A stretch of DNA of 6,353 bases from JAWXVE01 sp044425555 (GTDB lineage: Bacteria > Bacillota > Clostridia > Lachnospirales > Lachnospiraceae). The notes below the pieces were generated by a model that was not told where the DNA came from, ran no database searches, and worked only from the letters and a program-made list of their open reading frames with translations. Positions within the stretch are counted from its first letter, which is position 1, and each line of letters begins with the position of its first letter. This document shows positions 1 through 6,351 of the stretch, one piece after another. The stretch lies in contig JAWXVF010000286.1 in the NCBI GenBank assembly GCA_044425555.1, positions 1 to 6,353 of the forward strand. The letters are read 5' to 3'. The position numbers were made by a program, and so were the translations under genes.

Positions 1-2133
1 ATTAGAAAACTCGTTATCTTGCGAAATCATTTGAATAAACTTTCTTTCCGTGGTTCCAATTACCCCCATTTTACTAGTTTGTCTCACAACAGAAATATAT
101 AGCGTTCCTTCTTTTTGCTGTTCTTGTAAATTAATAGCGATCTGTACTACCTGTTCAAAATCAAATAGGGTGATTTTGGCACTCTCTTGTGAAAATTGTA
201 CAAATCCATAATGATGTTGAACAATATAAGAAATTTCTTTTTCAAAGGACCTATTCATGCTCATGGTGGGTTTATTTAATGTAACACTATCTCCTACGTT
301 TACCCCCAGCACGCCTTCTAGATGTAATAATAAAATTTGATCTTCGGATAAAAATGTTTTATAAGTTTCATCTAACTTTCGTAAATAGGAAAATTTATGT
401 TCTAATTCTACCCCCATACAATCCATACGATTACCTAGATCTGATACTTCGTTTTTTCCTTTTAAGTTTGTTCGCGCAGCAAAATTCCCCTTCATAATTT
501 CATAGGCTGTGGATCTGATTTTCCCTAATTTTCTTGTTATGAAATAACAAATAGTACAAGTAAACACATACATTGCCATTAATACTAAAATCAAGATAAC
601 ACGAATTCTAGTAATTTGATCTTCAAAGCTTGCCTTAACTTCATATGTATCAAACACCACCTCAAGACCACCAATCACAGTTCCATCTAATCCCCTAAGT
701 GGCGTTATCATAGTAGAAACATCAAGACCATTATCTCGATATTCGATTAGGGTTTGTTGTCCTTTTTCTAAGGATTCTACAATCATACGGTACGCATTTT
801 TATTAATACTTTCATCTAAAGGAACATTTAATAAATTATATATTTCTGCACTGTAAAGTTCCCCATTTTTATAAAAATAAATCGATTCCCAATATACCAA
901 ATCCACTTCAATATGTTCAAAATATACGGTAATATCATCTGTAGACAAATACTCCTTATGATAATTTTCTTCAAAGGTTCTCATATCTATTTGTTTCGCG
1001 TAAAATTCTCCAACACTAGACGCATATTCTGAAAAATATAGTGCTTGTGTTTCCAGTAAATTGCCTTCCATTTTTTCCATTGCACAAAAATAACCAAGTA
1101 TGCTGACTGGCAATAATAGTACACTGATGATGACACTAACTGGTATCCCTAATTTCCTATGAACATAAAATTGTATTATTCCATAACATACCATTCCTAA
1201 GAAAAAGATAGCTATCCATAAGAAAATACCTGTATAGACCAACTCCCTAGTAGACATCATAGCTGACTCAATGATTACTTCCTTTTCTCCATCATAAAAA
1301 ATAGGAACTTTTCGACCATCTGCCGACATCAGTATACCATATGTAATATTGGTTTTCTCATCAAATTCAATATCCTCTACTTGTTGATCTTCAAATTGAT
1401 AGATTTCATAATTGAATTCTACTATTTCCAATTTGCCATCCACTAATTGATAGGTATTCCCGTCATCTAAGTTTTTAAAATGAAATGTATCATAAGCTTC
1501 AAAGGCTGTATTTCTTTTTGATATTTGGCTTCCATCGTTGTGAAATACCATCTCATTTTGATAGATGTTTCCCATTGCATCAATGCTCCAAAGATTACCA
1601 TCTAAATCATACATATAAGTAAGATGACCTAACTCTACTTCTTCCTGATCCAAACACCTAAATTCTATTCCATCATACTCATAAGTAACATATTCCATTA
1701 CTTCATTACTATACAGAAATATTACAACCAAATTATCATTTCGTAATGGGTTACTAGTTAAAAATTCTCCTTCTATTTCATTCATATCTGTAATGGTTTC
1801 TAATGTTCCCTTTTTAAAATCACAAGAAGTAAGATATATTGAACCTTCGCTAGTATAGACTGCATAAGCTTGCCCATTCCCCATAGCCGTCAAACTATTT
1901 ATCGTTCCATTTGTCACCTTCATACGACTGCTCTGACTTGTATCCACGTCGTATTCAAACAAGTATGTCACCTTATCTTTTTGATACATTCCATAAAGCA
2001 TGCCATCATTGTAGGTTAATTCACTTACATCAGAAATTTCATGAGAACGATTCGCATAGAGAATTCCCAGCACCAAAAAAAGAGCGCCTATAAACATGAT
2101 ACTTGTTATCCAATAATTCGCTCTCTTTTTCAT
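1..2133 (-). CDS. Membrane sensor with HAMP and degenerate class III cyclase domain (3' partial)
   Basis: The frame stays open for 711 codons from the ATG at 2133 to base 1, so the C-terminus is missing. The order is: membrane helix (about 9-25); extracytoplasmic beta-rich region (about 35-290) with propeller-like strand motifs such as LDGNLWSIDAMGNIY (177-191); helices at about 299-321 and 330-350; a second extracytoplasmic, Cache-like sensor region (about 355-508) ending in LRGLDGTVIGGLEVVFDTY (479-497); a helix (511-532); HAMP (about 533-585); and a cyclase-like domain from about 590. The last resembles bacterial adenylate/guanylate cyclases: FLSEDQILLLHLEG (594-607), VNVGDSVTL (611-619), HYGFVQFSQESAKITLF (641-657) and MGVIGTTER (689-697). 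The two metal-binding Asp positions are Thr623 and Ser651, and the distal substrate/transition-state motif near 704-711 is also lost. It probably transmits an outside signal without making cyclic nucleotide. It is linked to the PAAR-like gene by a gap of 8 bases. Some 50-80 residues are probably cut off. Confidence 0.92.
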   Translation of the reverse strand, partial: MKKRANYWITSIMFIGALFLVLGILYANRSHEISDVSELTYNDGMLYGMYQKDKVTYLFEYDVDTSQSSRMKVTNGTINSLTAMGNGQAYAVYTSEGSIYLTSCDFKKGTLETITDMNEIEGEFLTSNPLRNDNLVVIFLYSNEVMEYVTYEYDGIEFRCLDQEEVELGHLTYMYDLDGNLWSIDAMGNIYQNEMVFHNDGSQISKRNTAFEAYDTFHFKNLDDGNTYQLVDGKLEIVEFNYEIYQFEDQQVEDIEFDEKTNITYGILMSADGRKVPIFYDGEKEVIIESAMMSTRELVYTGIFLWIAIFFLGMVCYGIIQFYVHRKLGIPVSVIISVLLLPVSILGYFCAMEKMEGNLLETQALYFSEYASSVGEFYAKQIDMRTFEENYHKEYLSTDDITVYFEHIEVDLVYWESIYFYKNGELYSAEIYNLLNVPLDESINKNAYRMIVESLEKGQQTLIEYRDNGLDVSTMITPLRGLDGTVIGGLEVVFDTYEVKASFEDQITRIRVILILVLMAMYVFTCTICYFITRKLGKIRSTAYEIMKGNFAARTNLKGKNEVSDLGNRMDCMGVELEHKFSYLRKLDETYKTFLSEDQILLLHLEGVLGVNVGDSVTLNKPTMSMNRSFEKEISYIVQHHYGFVQFSQESAKITLFDFEQVVQIAINLQEQQKEGTLYISVVRQTSKMGVIGTTERKFIQMISQDNEFSN

Positions 2134-2139
2134 ACGATA

Positions 2140-2143
2140 CCTC
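2140..2143 (-). promoter_or_regulatory. Shine-Dalgarno overlapping the PAAR-like stop codon
   Basis: GAGG on the minus strand shares its first two bases with the TGA stop of the PAAR-like gene and lies 6 bases before the ATG at 2133. The overlap indicates coupled translation of the tip-like protein and the membrane sensor, and selects this Met over the next in-frame Met (codon 13). Confidence 0.75.
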
Positions 2144-2528
2144 ATTTTACATTAATATTTGTTGTTCCCGGGTTTAAAATTTGAATCACACCACCATACA
2201 TACAGTTAAGTTTACAAGAATTGTTTAATGCTGGCTTTCCACCTACTAGCACCGTTGGAGACCCTGGAGCCCATGGTGCAGTTGTCACTGGAATGCAAGG
2301 CATAGGAGTTAACACACCTAAAGCAGCTGTAGTTGCTGATGCAACGGTTGGGTTTGCTAGAGACGAGCACATTCCAAATGGCAGAATATTTACCATAGGG
2401 ACATTGTCCATAATACTTGCCATTGCCATAGTAGACATTACCTTTGCCGCAGGCAACACCATCAAAGTAGATGGGGCCATACCAAAACTACATTGTAAAT
2501 TAGCTCCTCCTAATACGCCAAATCCCAT
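2142..2528 (-). CDS. DUF4280 / PAAR-like protein
   Basis: This 128-residue protein matches the stand-alone DUF4280 pattern from end to end. It has an N-terminal GANLQCSFG (8-16), then DNVPMVNILPFGMC (41-54) and NPT (59-61). These are followed by PMPCIPVTTAPWAPGSPTVL (75-94), GGKPALNNSCKL (97-108) and a closing GG-x-I-x-I strand with NPG (112-121). DUF4280 proteins are PAAR-like. The established role of PAAR proteins is to cap the VgrG/gpV-type spike of contractile injection systems and to carry effectors. There is no signal peptide and no C-terminal toxin extension, so this would be a bare tip or adaptor. It contains no histidine, whereas classical PAAR tips bind zinc with His and Cys. It has five cysteines (13, 54, 78, 105, 109) that could bind metal or form disulphides. 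It is flanked by genes for membrane proteins 11 bases upstream and 8 bases downstream. The family call is firm; the type of apparatus is inferred. Confidence 0.95.
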   Translation of the reverse strand: MGFGVLGGANLQCSFGMAPSTLMVLPAAKVMSTMAMASIMDNVPMVNILPFGMCSSLANPTVASATTAALGVLTPMPCIPVTTAPWAPGSPTVLVGGKPALNNSCKLNCMYGGVIQILNPGTTNINVK

Positions 2529-2534
2529 ATTCTT

Positions 2535-2539
2535 CTCCT
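2535..2539 (-). promoter_or_regulatory. Shine-Dalgarno for the PAAR-like gene
   Basis: AGGAG on the minus strand directly follows the TAG stop of the MORN gene and lies 6 bases before the ATG at 2528. This fixes the start of the DUF4280 protein and fits translation by re-initiating ribosomes. Confidence 0.85.
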
Positions 2540-4147
2540 CTACTCCAGAATTCTTAATACATCAATGAAAATTTCGCCACCAAGAGGTTCTGCTTGTAAC
2601 GCATCTTTTTCTTCCCCTTTTGGACTAGCATCTTCCTCTTCTTCTTCATTTGCCACAAATACATGGTCTTTAAAGGTTCCTTCTTCTTCTATCAATCCTG
2701 TTTCCGTATTGTATAGAATACCTTCTCCATTAAACATTCCTCGCAAAAACTCTCCTGTATATAGCTTGCTTCCTGTTTCATCATATAAAGTTCCTTGTCC
2801 CTCATATAATCCTGCAAGATAGCTACCTTCATAAAGTTTATATCCTGTTTCTTCCTGGAAAGATATCCCTGTTCCACTATAATCTCCTCGCACAAATGTC
2901 CCTTCATATAGAACTCTTCCAGAAATTGGATGATACAATACGCCAAAACCTTCGTAGACGCCCTTTTCAAATCCACCTTCGTATATCAAGTTTCCAGTTT
3001 CTAGATTATAGTAGGTTCCAGATCCACTATATACTCCTTTATCAAATCCACCTTCATAAATCAAATTTCCAGTTTCTACCACATAATAGCAACCTTGTCC
3101 TTGGTACATTCCATCGTAAAAATCTCCTTTGTATTCTAAATTTCCAGTAGCTTCATCTATAATACGTACGACTCCATTTCCCACCTCTGTTGCTTTTGCA
3201 TTTAAAAGAGCTGTCTCTGTAATTCCTTCAAACTCTCCTATCAAAATAGCTGTTCCATTGATATCATAAAGAGTTCCTGTACCTTTTGCAACCCCTTCCT
3301 CCATCGCTCCAGAGTATAATAACGTTCCATCTTCTCGATAACACTTTCCGACTCCTTGATAAAGTCCTTCTTGAAACTCGCCTAAATATTGTATCGTTCC
3401 ATTTGCACCATACAAGGTTCCAGACCCCTGGTACAATCCATTTGCAAAATTCCCTTGATACTGCTTCGTTCCATCTTCTGCATAAAGAGTACCATATCCT
3501 GAATATAGATTACTTGAAAAATCACCATCGTAGAGCAACGTATTGTCTGGTGTGTATAAGTAACCTTTTCCTTCATACTTACTCAATAAAAACTGACCTT
3601 GATAAGCAATCGCTCCATTATCATGGTATAAAACACCATAGTCATCAAATTGATTGATTAAAAAATTTCCCTCATACATCAAATTACCATTGTTATGATA
3701 TAATTTTCCTGATCCTGTAAGAACACCATTTTCTAGGATTCCTTCTACCATCAACTGCTTCGTATTTCGATCTACCAATCGTACTTTTCCTGTATATCCT
3801 ACTACGTCAATCGAATCTATCGGCATTTCTTTTACTAAAAACTTCGACTCAATGGTTCCATGTAAAAAGTTCAAATAAAGTGCTGGTGCTAATACGAGTC
3901 CTATCAATAATAAATACAACAATTTTTTTGCAATATAATTATTTCCGAATAAATAATATTCTCTTACCGATTGTGGTGGTTCTTGTAATTTTTTTGCCTC
4001 TGCCAATAAATCGGTTGTCACTTTTTTAGAAATAGAGGTCGGACTAATCAATACTTTTGCTTTCTTAGTCAGAACTGTTACAGGCATTGTAACAATCTTA
4101 ATGACACGACTGGCATTTTTATTAATATTCTCAAATAATGAAGCCAT
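2540..4147 (-). CDS. Membrane-anchored MORN-repeat protein
   Basis: This 535-residue protein has a basic cytoplasmic N-terminus (1-75), one membrane helix (about 76-95) and then a long array of MORN-type repeats (about 118-495). It ends in an acidic tail with a run of six acidic residues inside 501-506. Lys-rich sequence before the helix predicts N-terminus in and repeats outside. The repeat signature is roughly G-x-L-Y-x-x-x-G-x-x-x-Y-x-G-x-F with a downstream Y-x-G-x-G. Aligned tyrosines at 150, 174, 198, 222, 246, 270 and 294 give an exact 24-residue period. A second set at 355, 380, 405, 430 (Phe), 455 and 479 has a mostly 25-residue period. An irregular linker (about 303-324) separates the two arrays. 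MORN repeats form elongated beta-hairpin scaffolds for protein or lipid contacts; they carry no catalysis. Its place directly before the PAAR-like gene suggests an envelope scaffold, adaptor or surface-exposed partner of that protein. Its binding target is unknown. Confidence 0.93.
   Translation of the reverse strand: MASLFENINKNASRVIKIVTMPVTVLTKKAKVLISPTSISKKVTTDLLAEAKKLQEPPQSVREYYLFGNNYIAKKLLYLLLIGLVLAPALYLNFLHGTIESKFLVKEMPIDSIDVVGYTGKVRLVDRNTKQLMVEGILENGVLTGSGKLYHNNGNLMYEGNFLINQFDDYGVLYHDNGAIAYQGQFLLSKYEGKGYLYTPDNTLLYDGDFSSNLYSGYGTLYAEDGTKQYQGNFANGLYQGSGTLYGANGTIQYLGEFQEGLYQGVGKCYREDGTLLYSGAMEEGVAKGTGTLYDINGTAILIGEFEGITETALLNAKATEVGNGVVRIIDEATGNLEYKGDFYDGMYQGQGCYYVVETGNLIYEGGFDKGVYSGSGTYYNLETGNLIYEGGFEKGVYEGFGVLYHPISGRVLYEGTFVRGDYSGTGISFQEETGYKLYEGSYLAGLYEGQGTLYDETGSKLYTGEFLRGMFNGEGILYNTETGLIEEEGTFKDHVFVANEEEEEDASPKGEEKDALQAEPLGGEIFIDVLRILE
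2663..3727 (-). repeat. MORN-repeat array within the 535-residue protein (72- then 75-base units)
   Basis: The coding sequence is a degenerate tandem repeat: seven aligned units of 72 bases in the upstream half, then units of mostly 75 bases in the downstream half. The phase is set by the conserved aromatic residue before the xxxG turn. The best-conserved neighbouring DNA copies are 2967-3003 and 3042-3078, with 34 of 37 bases identical at an offset of 75. Because the repeats are multiples of three, they also keep other frames open in places, which creates spurious open frames on both strands. Confidence 0.85.
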
Positions 4148-4155
4148 GATATCTT

Positions 4156-4160
4156 CCTCC
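4156..4160 (-). promoter_or_regulatory. Shine-Dalgarno for the MORN-repeat gene
   Basis: In the 28-base gap after the pseudokinase stop, the minus strand carries GGAGG within the purine run GAGGGAGGA, 8 bases before the ATG at 4147. It is the strongest site in the window and supports independent, efficient initiation of the MORN gene. Confidence 0.85.
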
Positions 4161-4175
4161 CTCTTGATTAAGTGC

Positions 4176-5018
4176 TTATGGTTCTATGATCTTCGTTCCA
4201 ATTTGTGTGAAATTCTGATTCACATCTGATTCTGCTGTAAAATTTTGAATCGACAAAATCAAATACACGATTGCTACTCCAAACACGGCAATTTTTGTCA
4301 AAATCCCTAGAAATCTAGATAACGACTTTATCTTTTCCCACCATTTAAACTGTCTTGTTTGTGGCTTTATCACTGGATTATTTACATACAGTTTGTAAAT
4401 CGTACGGAATGCTCCATAGATATCTTCAAACTGCTCAAATTCTCCATGTTCTAATCCATATACTAAATTTTCTAATTCTTTAATTGCCTTTAATTTAATT
4501 TCCTCTGAAAATAAGATACGAAATATATGAGCAAATTTCACTTCTACATCTTGGAAGGTAATCTCCTTAAAACCTGCAATTGTTTTTAAATCATAGTCAA
4601 AGGCAATATCTAAACTTCTACTAATTAAAATCCCTTGTGGCGTTATGGCACTATGTAAAAAATAGGATGGCATATTAAGAATCATAATGCGTTCTAATAT
4701 ATGTTTCATAATCTCCAAACGCTCTACTAAGTTACAATTTTCTACTTGTAACTTTTCTTCTAATGTCATACTTGTTTCATATTTCATCAAAATCTGTAGA
4801 TAATCTGGCGTTGTAATATAATCACAAAAATCTACAAATGTTGGGTTTTTTGTTTGTTCTAGTAAAAATTTCACTTCCTCACCAGTAACGCTATCTCGGT
4901 CTTGCTGAGTTACATGAAAATAATCTTCTGTATCTTGTTTTTTTACTAAAAACTCTTTGATACTATCACTACTTCCTAATTCTTTTATCACCAAGTACGT
5001 TTCATGATTAATGACCAT
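4176..5018 (-). CDS. Membrane-anchored protein-kinase-like protein, probable pseudokinase
   Basis: This 280-residue protein has a degenerate Ser/Thr-kinase-like region (about 5-205) and one membrane helix (about 238-257), followed by a short outside tail. The kinase resemblance is strongest in the catalytic loop. LHSAITPQGILI (121-132) lines up position by position with the consensus L/V-H-R-D-I-K-P-E-N-I-L-I: the catalytic Asp is Ala124, the loop Lys is Thr126 and the metal-binding Asn is Gly129. The DFG site may be DYD at 141-143, and a hinge-like segment LMKYETSMTLEEKL covers 77-90. The beta-3 strand (about 31-38) has Thr where the ATP-binding Lys is expected. A Trp/Lys-rich segment (224-231) precedes the helix, so the kinase-like part should face the cytoplasm. 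Pseudokinase-then-helix order resembles EssB/YukC of type VII secretion, but this protein is shorter and has almost no outer domain. It probably acts as a docking or signal-receiving scaffold rather than as an enzyme. Confidence 0.87.
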   Translation of the reverse strand: MVINHETYLVIKELGSSDSIKEFLVKKQDTEDYFHVTQQDRDSVTGEEVKFLLEQTKNPTFVDFCDYITTPDYLQILMKYETSMTLEEKLQVENCNLVERLEIMKHILERIMILNMPSYFLHSAITPQGILISRSLDIAFDYDLKTIAGFKEITFQDVEVKFAHIFRILFSEEIKLKAIKELENLVYGLEHGEFEQFEDIYGAFRTIYKLYVNNPVIKPQTRQFKWWEKIKSLSRFLGILTKIAVFGVAIVYLILSIQNFTAESDVNQNFTQIGTKIIEP

Positions 5019-5022
5019 AATC

Positions 5023-6351
5023 CTACTCCCTTACAATAATGAATAGTGATGCTTTTATCTCTGGTCTTTGTTCACATACTGCCACTACTTCAAACACTCC
5101 TTCATGATTTGGAGCTGTATAAGTTCCATCTGCACCAATGCTACCACCGTTCGTATCATTTACAGACCACAAAATCGTAGCACCTGGTATTCCTTCACAA
5201 ATCGCTTCGATACAGTATAGTTCACGACGTTTCAGTTCTAATTTCGATGGCATAAGTGTAAGGTGTGCCTTACCACTTTCTATTTTTTCTGGCTCCTTTT
5301 TTACTACATAACGAAGCATCATGCTATTTTCATTGGTATTTTGAAGTAATTTAACACCTACTACAAAAGATGCTGTTCTCACATTTTGTTTCACTGCTAA
5401 TTTTGCTTTTATTTTTTTATCTGGAAAAATCTCTCCATCTCCCGTATAAAAACAATCCTGCTCTTGTTCCGAAAGTGCTACATCAAATACTCCCATTCCT
5501 AAATTATGATATACTTCATGGGAATAATAAATCTGTCCTGCCTTTGATGGAAACGTAAATGGAATCTCTAAAAAACCACTTTCTGTATTCTCGTCTACTG
5601 CACTTGGAATTGCTATCTTCGTTTGTTGTGGTTGATCTTTTATCTGCTCTTTCATGTCTCGAAGACTTCGCTCTAATTCTTTCATCATTCCAACCATCAA
5701 ACTTGTGCTATACACATATTGCCTAAATGGCATCGCATGTACCTGTTCCATCACATAAGAAGTCCCCTGTTTAATTAACAGGATTTTAGCCAAATAGATT
5801 CCTCTAGGATAATTATTGGTCACAATATTACCCATGGTATTTTCAAAATATTCTTTTTTCAAAATATCTAGTAAAGAATCCTTTGTAATTGGTATTTCAA
5901 GACTTGTATCTGTCTTTTCTATTAAATGTTTCTCGTTTAGCTCAATGGACATATTCGTAGCAGGTATGGTAATAGTAACCGCTCCATAGTCTAATCTTTT
6001 TGCACGAAGTGTCATAATCTGTTCTGCAGATTCTCCTCTTTCAAGAATTAGATTTTCAAATGAAAATTGACACTCCGTTTGATTATCACAGAATGCACCC
6101 TCTAATACTTCTCTTATTTGAACATTGACTTTTGAAACGTTCCCTTTATTGAATACCTTCACACTGGTCTTAAATGATTCGCCTGATACAACCGCTTTGT
6201 AATATAGTTGTTCTATTTTTAAATTGGAATTTTCAAACAATGTTTTTCGAGCAATCATCAAATCTTCTGCCCCAAAATCCACGCTACTTGGTTCTTTCTC
6301 CGTTAAATAAAAATGATAACCTTCTTTGTATTTATCTGCTTGCTTTTCCAT
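5023..6351 (-). CDS. Protein of unknown function with C-terminal bacterial Ig-like domain (5' end possibly cut)
   Basis: I do not recognise this 442-residue protein as a named family. About residues 45-155 read as beta-rich, with spaced hydrophobic strands like a CARDB- or Ig-type fold. Residues 156-245 look helical and include a charged amphipathic stretch (about 222-240) that could form a short coiled coil. Residues 258-350 are again beta-rich. Residues about 363-442 look like a bacterial Ig-like (Big-type) domain, with the typical ILWSV strand (393-397), GSIGADGTYTAP (403-414) and a terminal hydrophobic strand. There is no signal peptide or membrane helix in the visible part, so a cytoplasmic or particle-associated location is more likely than the cell surface. 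The first visible Met is two bases from the window edge. The partial codon before it (NCA) cannot be a stop, so the true start may be upstream. It ends 4 bases before the pseudokinase gene and is surely co-transcribed with it. A structural part of the neighbouring PAAR-linked apparatus is possible but is inference. Confidence 0.85.
   Translation of the reverse strand: MEKQADKYKEGYHFYLTEKEPSSVDFGAEDLMIARKTLFENSNLKIEQLYYKAVVSGESFKTSVKVFNKGNVSKVNVQIREVLEGAFCDNQTECQFSFENLILERGESAEQIMTLRAKRLDYGAVTITIPATNMSIELNEKHLIEKTDTSLEIPITKDSLLDILKKEYFENTMGNIVTNNYPRGIYLAKILLIKQGTSYVMEQVHAMPFRQYVYSTSLMVGMMKELERSLRDMKEQIKDQPQQTKIAIPSAVDENTESGFLEIPFTFPSKAGQIYYSHEVYHNLGMGVFDVALSEQEQDCFYTGDGEIFPDKKIKAKLAVKQNVRTASFVVGVKLLQNTNENSMMLRYVVKKEPEKIESGKAHLTLMPSKLELKRRELYCIEAICEGIPGATILWSVNDTNGGSIGADGTYTAPNHEGVFEVVAVCEQRPEIKASLFIIVRE
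5026..5030 (-). promoter_or_regulatory. Shine-Dalgarno for the pseudokinase gene, inside the upstream gene
   Basis: On the minus strand GGGAG is followed by 7 bases and then the ATG at 5018. The site lies in the last sense codons of the upstream gene, immediately before its TAG stop. Ribosomes finishing the 442-residue protein are therefore placed at the next start, which implies translational coupling and fixes the start at 5018. Confidence 0.8.

Larger units (their letters stand above)
1..6351 (-). other. Five-gene co-directional operon segment
   Basis: All five genes are on the minus strand with gaps of 4, 28, 11 and 8 bases. Three of the four internal Shine-Dalgarno sites touch or overlap the preceding stop region. 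No intergenic space is long enough for a promoter plus operator, and no hairpin followed by a T-run is present in any gap. Neither end of the transcription unit is visible: the first gene may begin beyond 6353 and the last continues past base 1. The coding strand occupies nearly the entire window, so there is no unexplained non-coding stretch. Confidence 0.85.

Noticed and set aside
1911..2093. Plus-strand open frame of 60 codons
   Set aside because: It is antisense to the sensor gene and low-complexity in character, with no sign of conservation.
1..2133. Functional adenylate or guanylate cyclase
   Set aside because: Both metal-binding Asp positions and the visible distal motif are replaced, so the family resemblance does not support activity.
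2142..2528. PAAR-toxin fusion
   Set aside because: The protein ends within the DUF4280 fold and has no C-terminal extension that could hold a toxin domain.
2221..2568. Plus-strand open frame of 115 codons opposite the PAAR-like gene
   Set aside because: It is the complement of a clear DUF4280 gene with matching family motifs. It shows no family resemblance of its own.
2692..3576. Alternative minus-strand frames at 2692-2976 and 3382-3576
   Set aside because: They are out-of-frame readings of the same MORN repeats, fully nested in the 535-residue gene.
2565..3657. Plus-strand open frames at 2565-2822, 2896-3150 and 3286-3657
   Set aside because: They lie antisense to the MORN array, whose codon-periodic repeats keep other frames open. 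Their translations are Ser/His/Leu-rich with no domain signal.
4148..4175. Promoter or terminator in the largest gap
   Set aside because: The gap is only 28 bases, is occupied by the ribosome-binding site, and has no hairpin with a T-run.
4176..5018. Assigning the locus to type VII secretion because of the EssB-like layout
   Set aside because: No WXG100, EccC/EssC ATPase or YukD-type gene is visible, the protein is much shorter than EssB, and the neighbouring PAAR-like gene points elsewhere.
5370..5558. Plus-strand open frame of 62 codons with a hydrophobic start
   Set aside because: It lies wholly antisense to the Ig-domain gene. The hydrophobic run is a by-product of complementing Lys/Glu-rich coding sequence.
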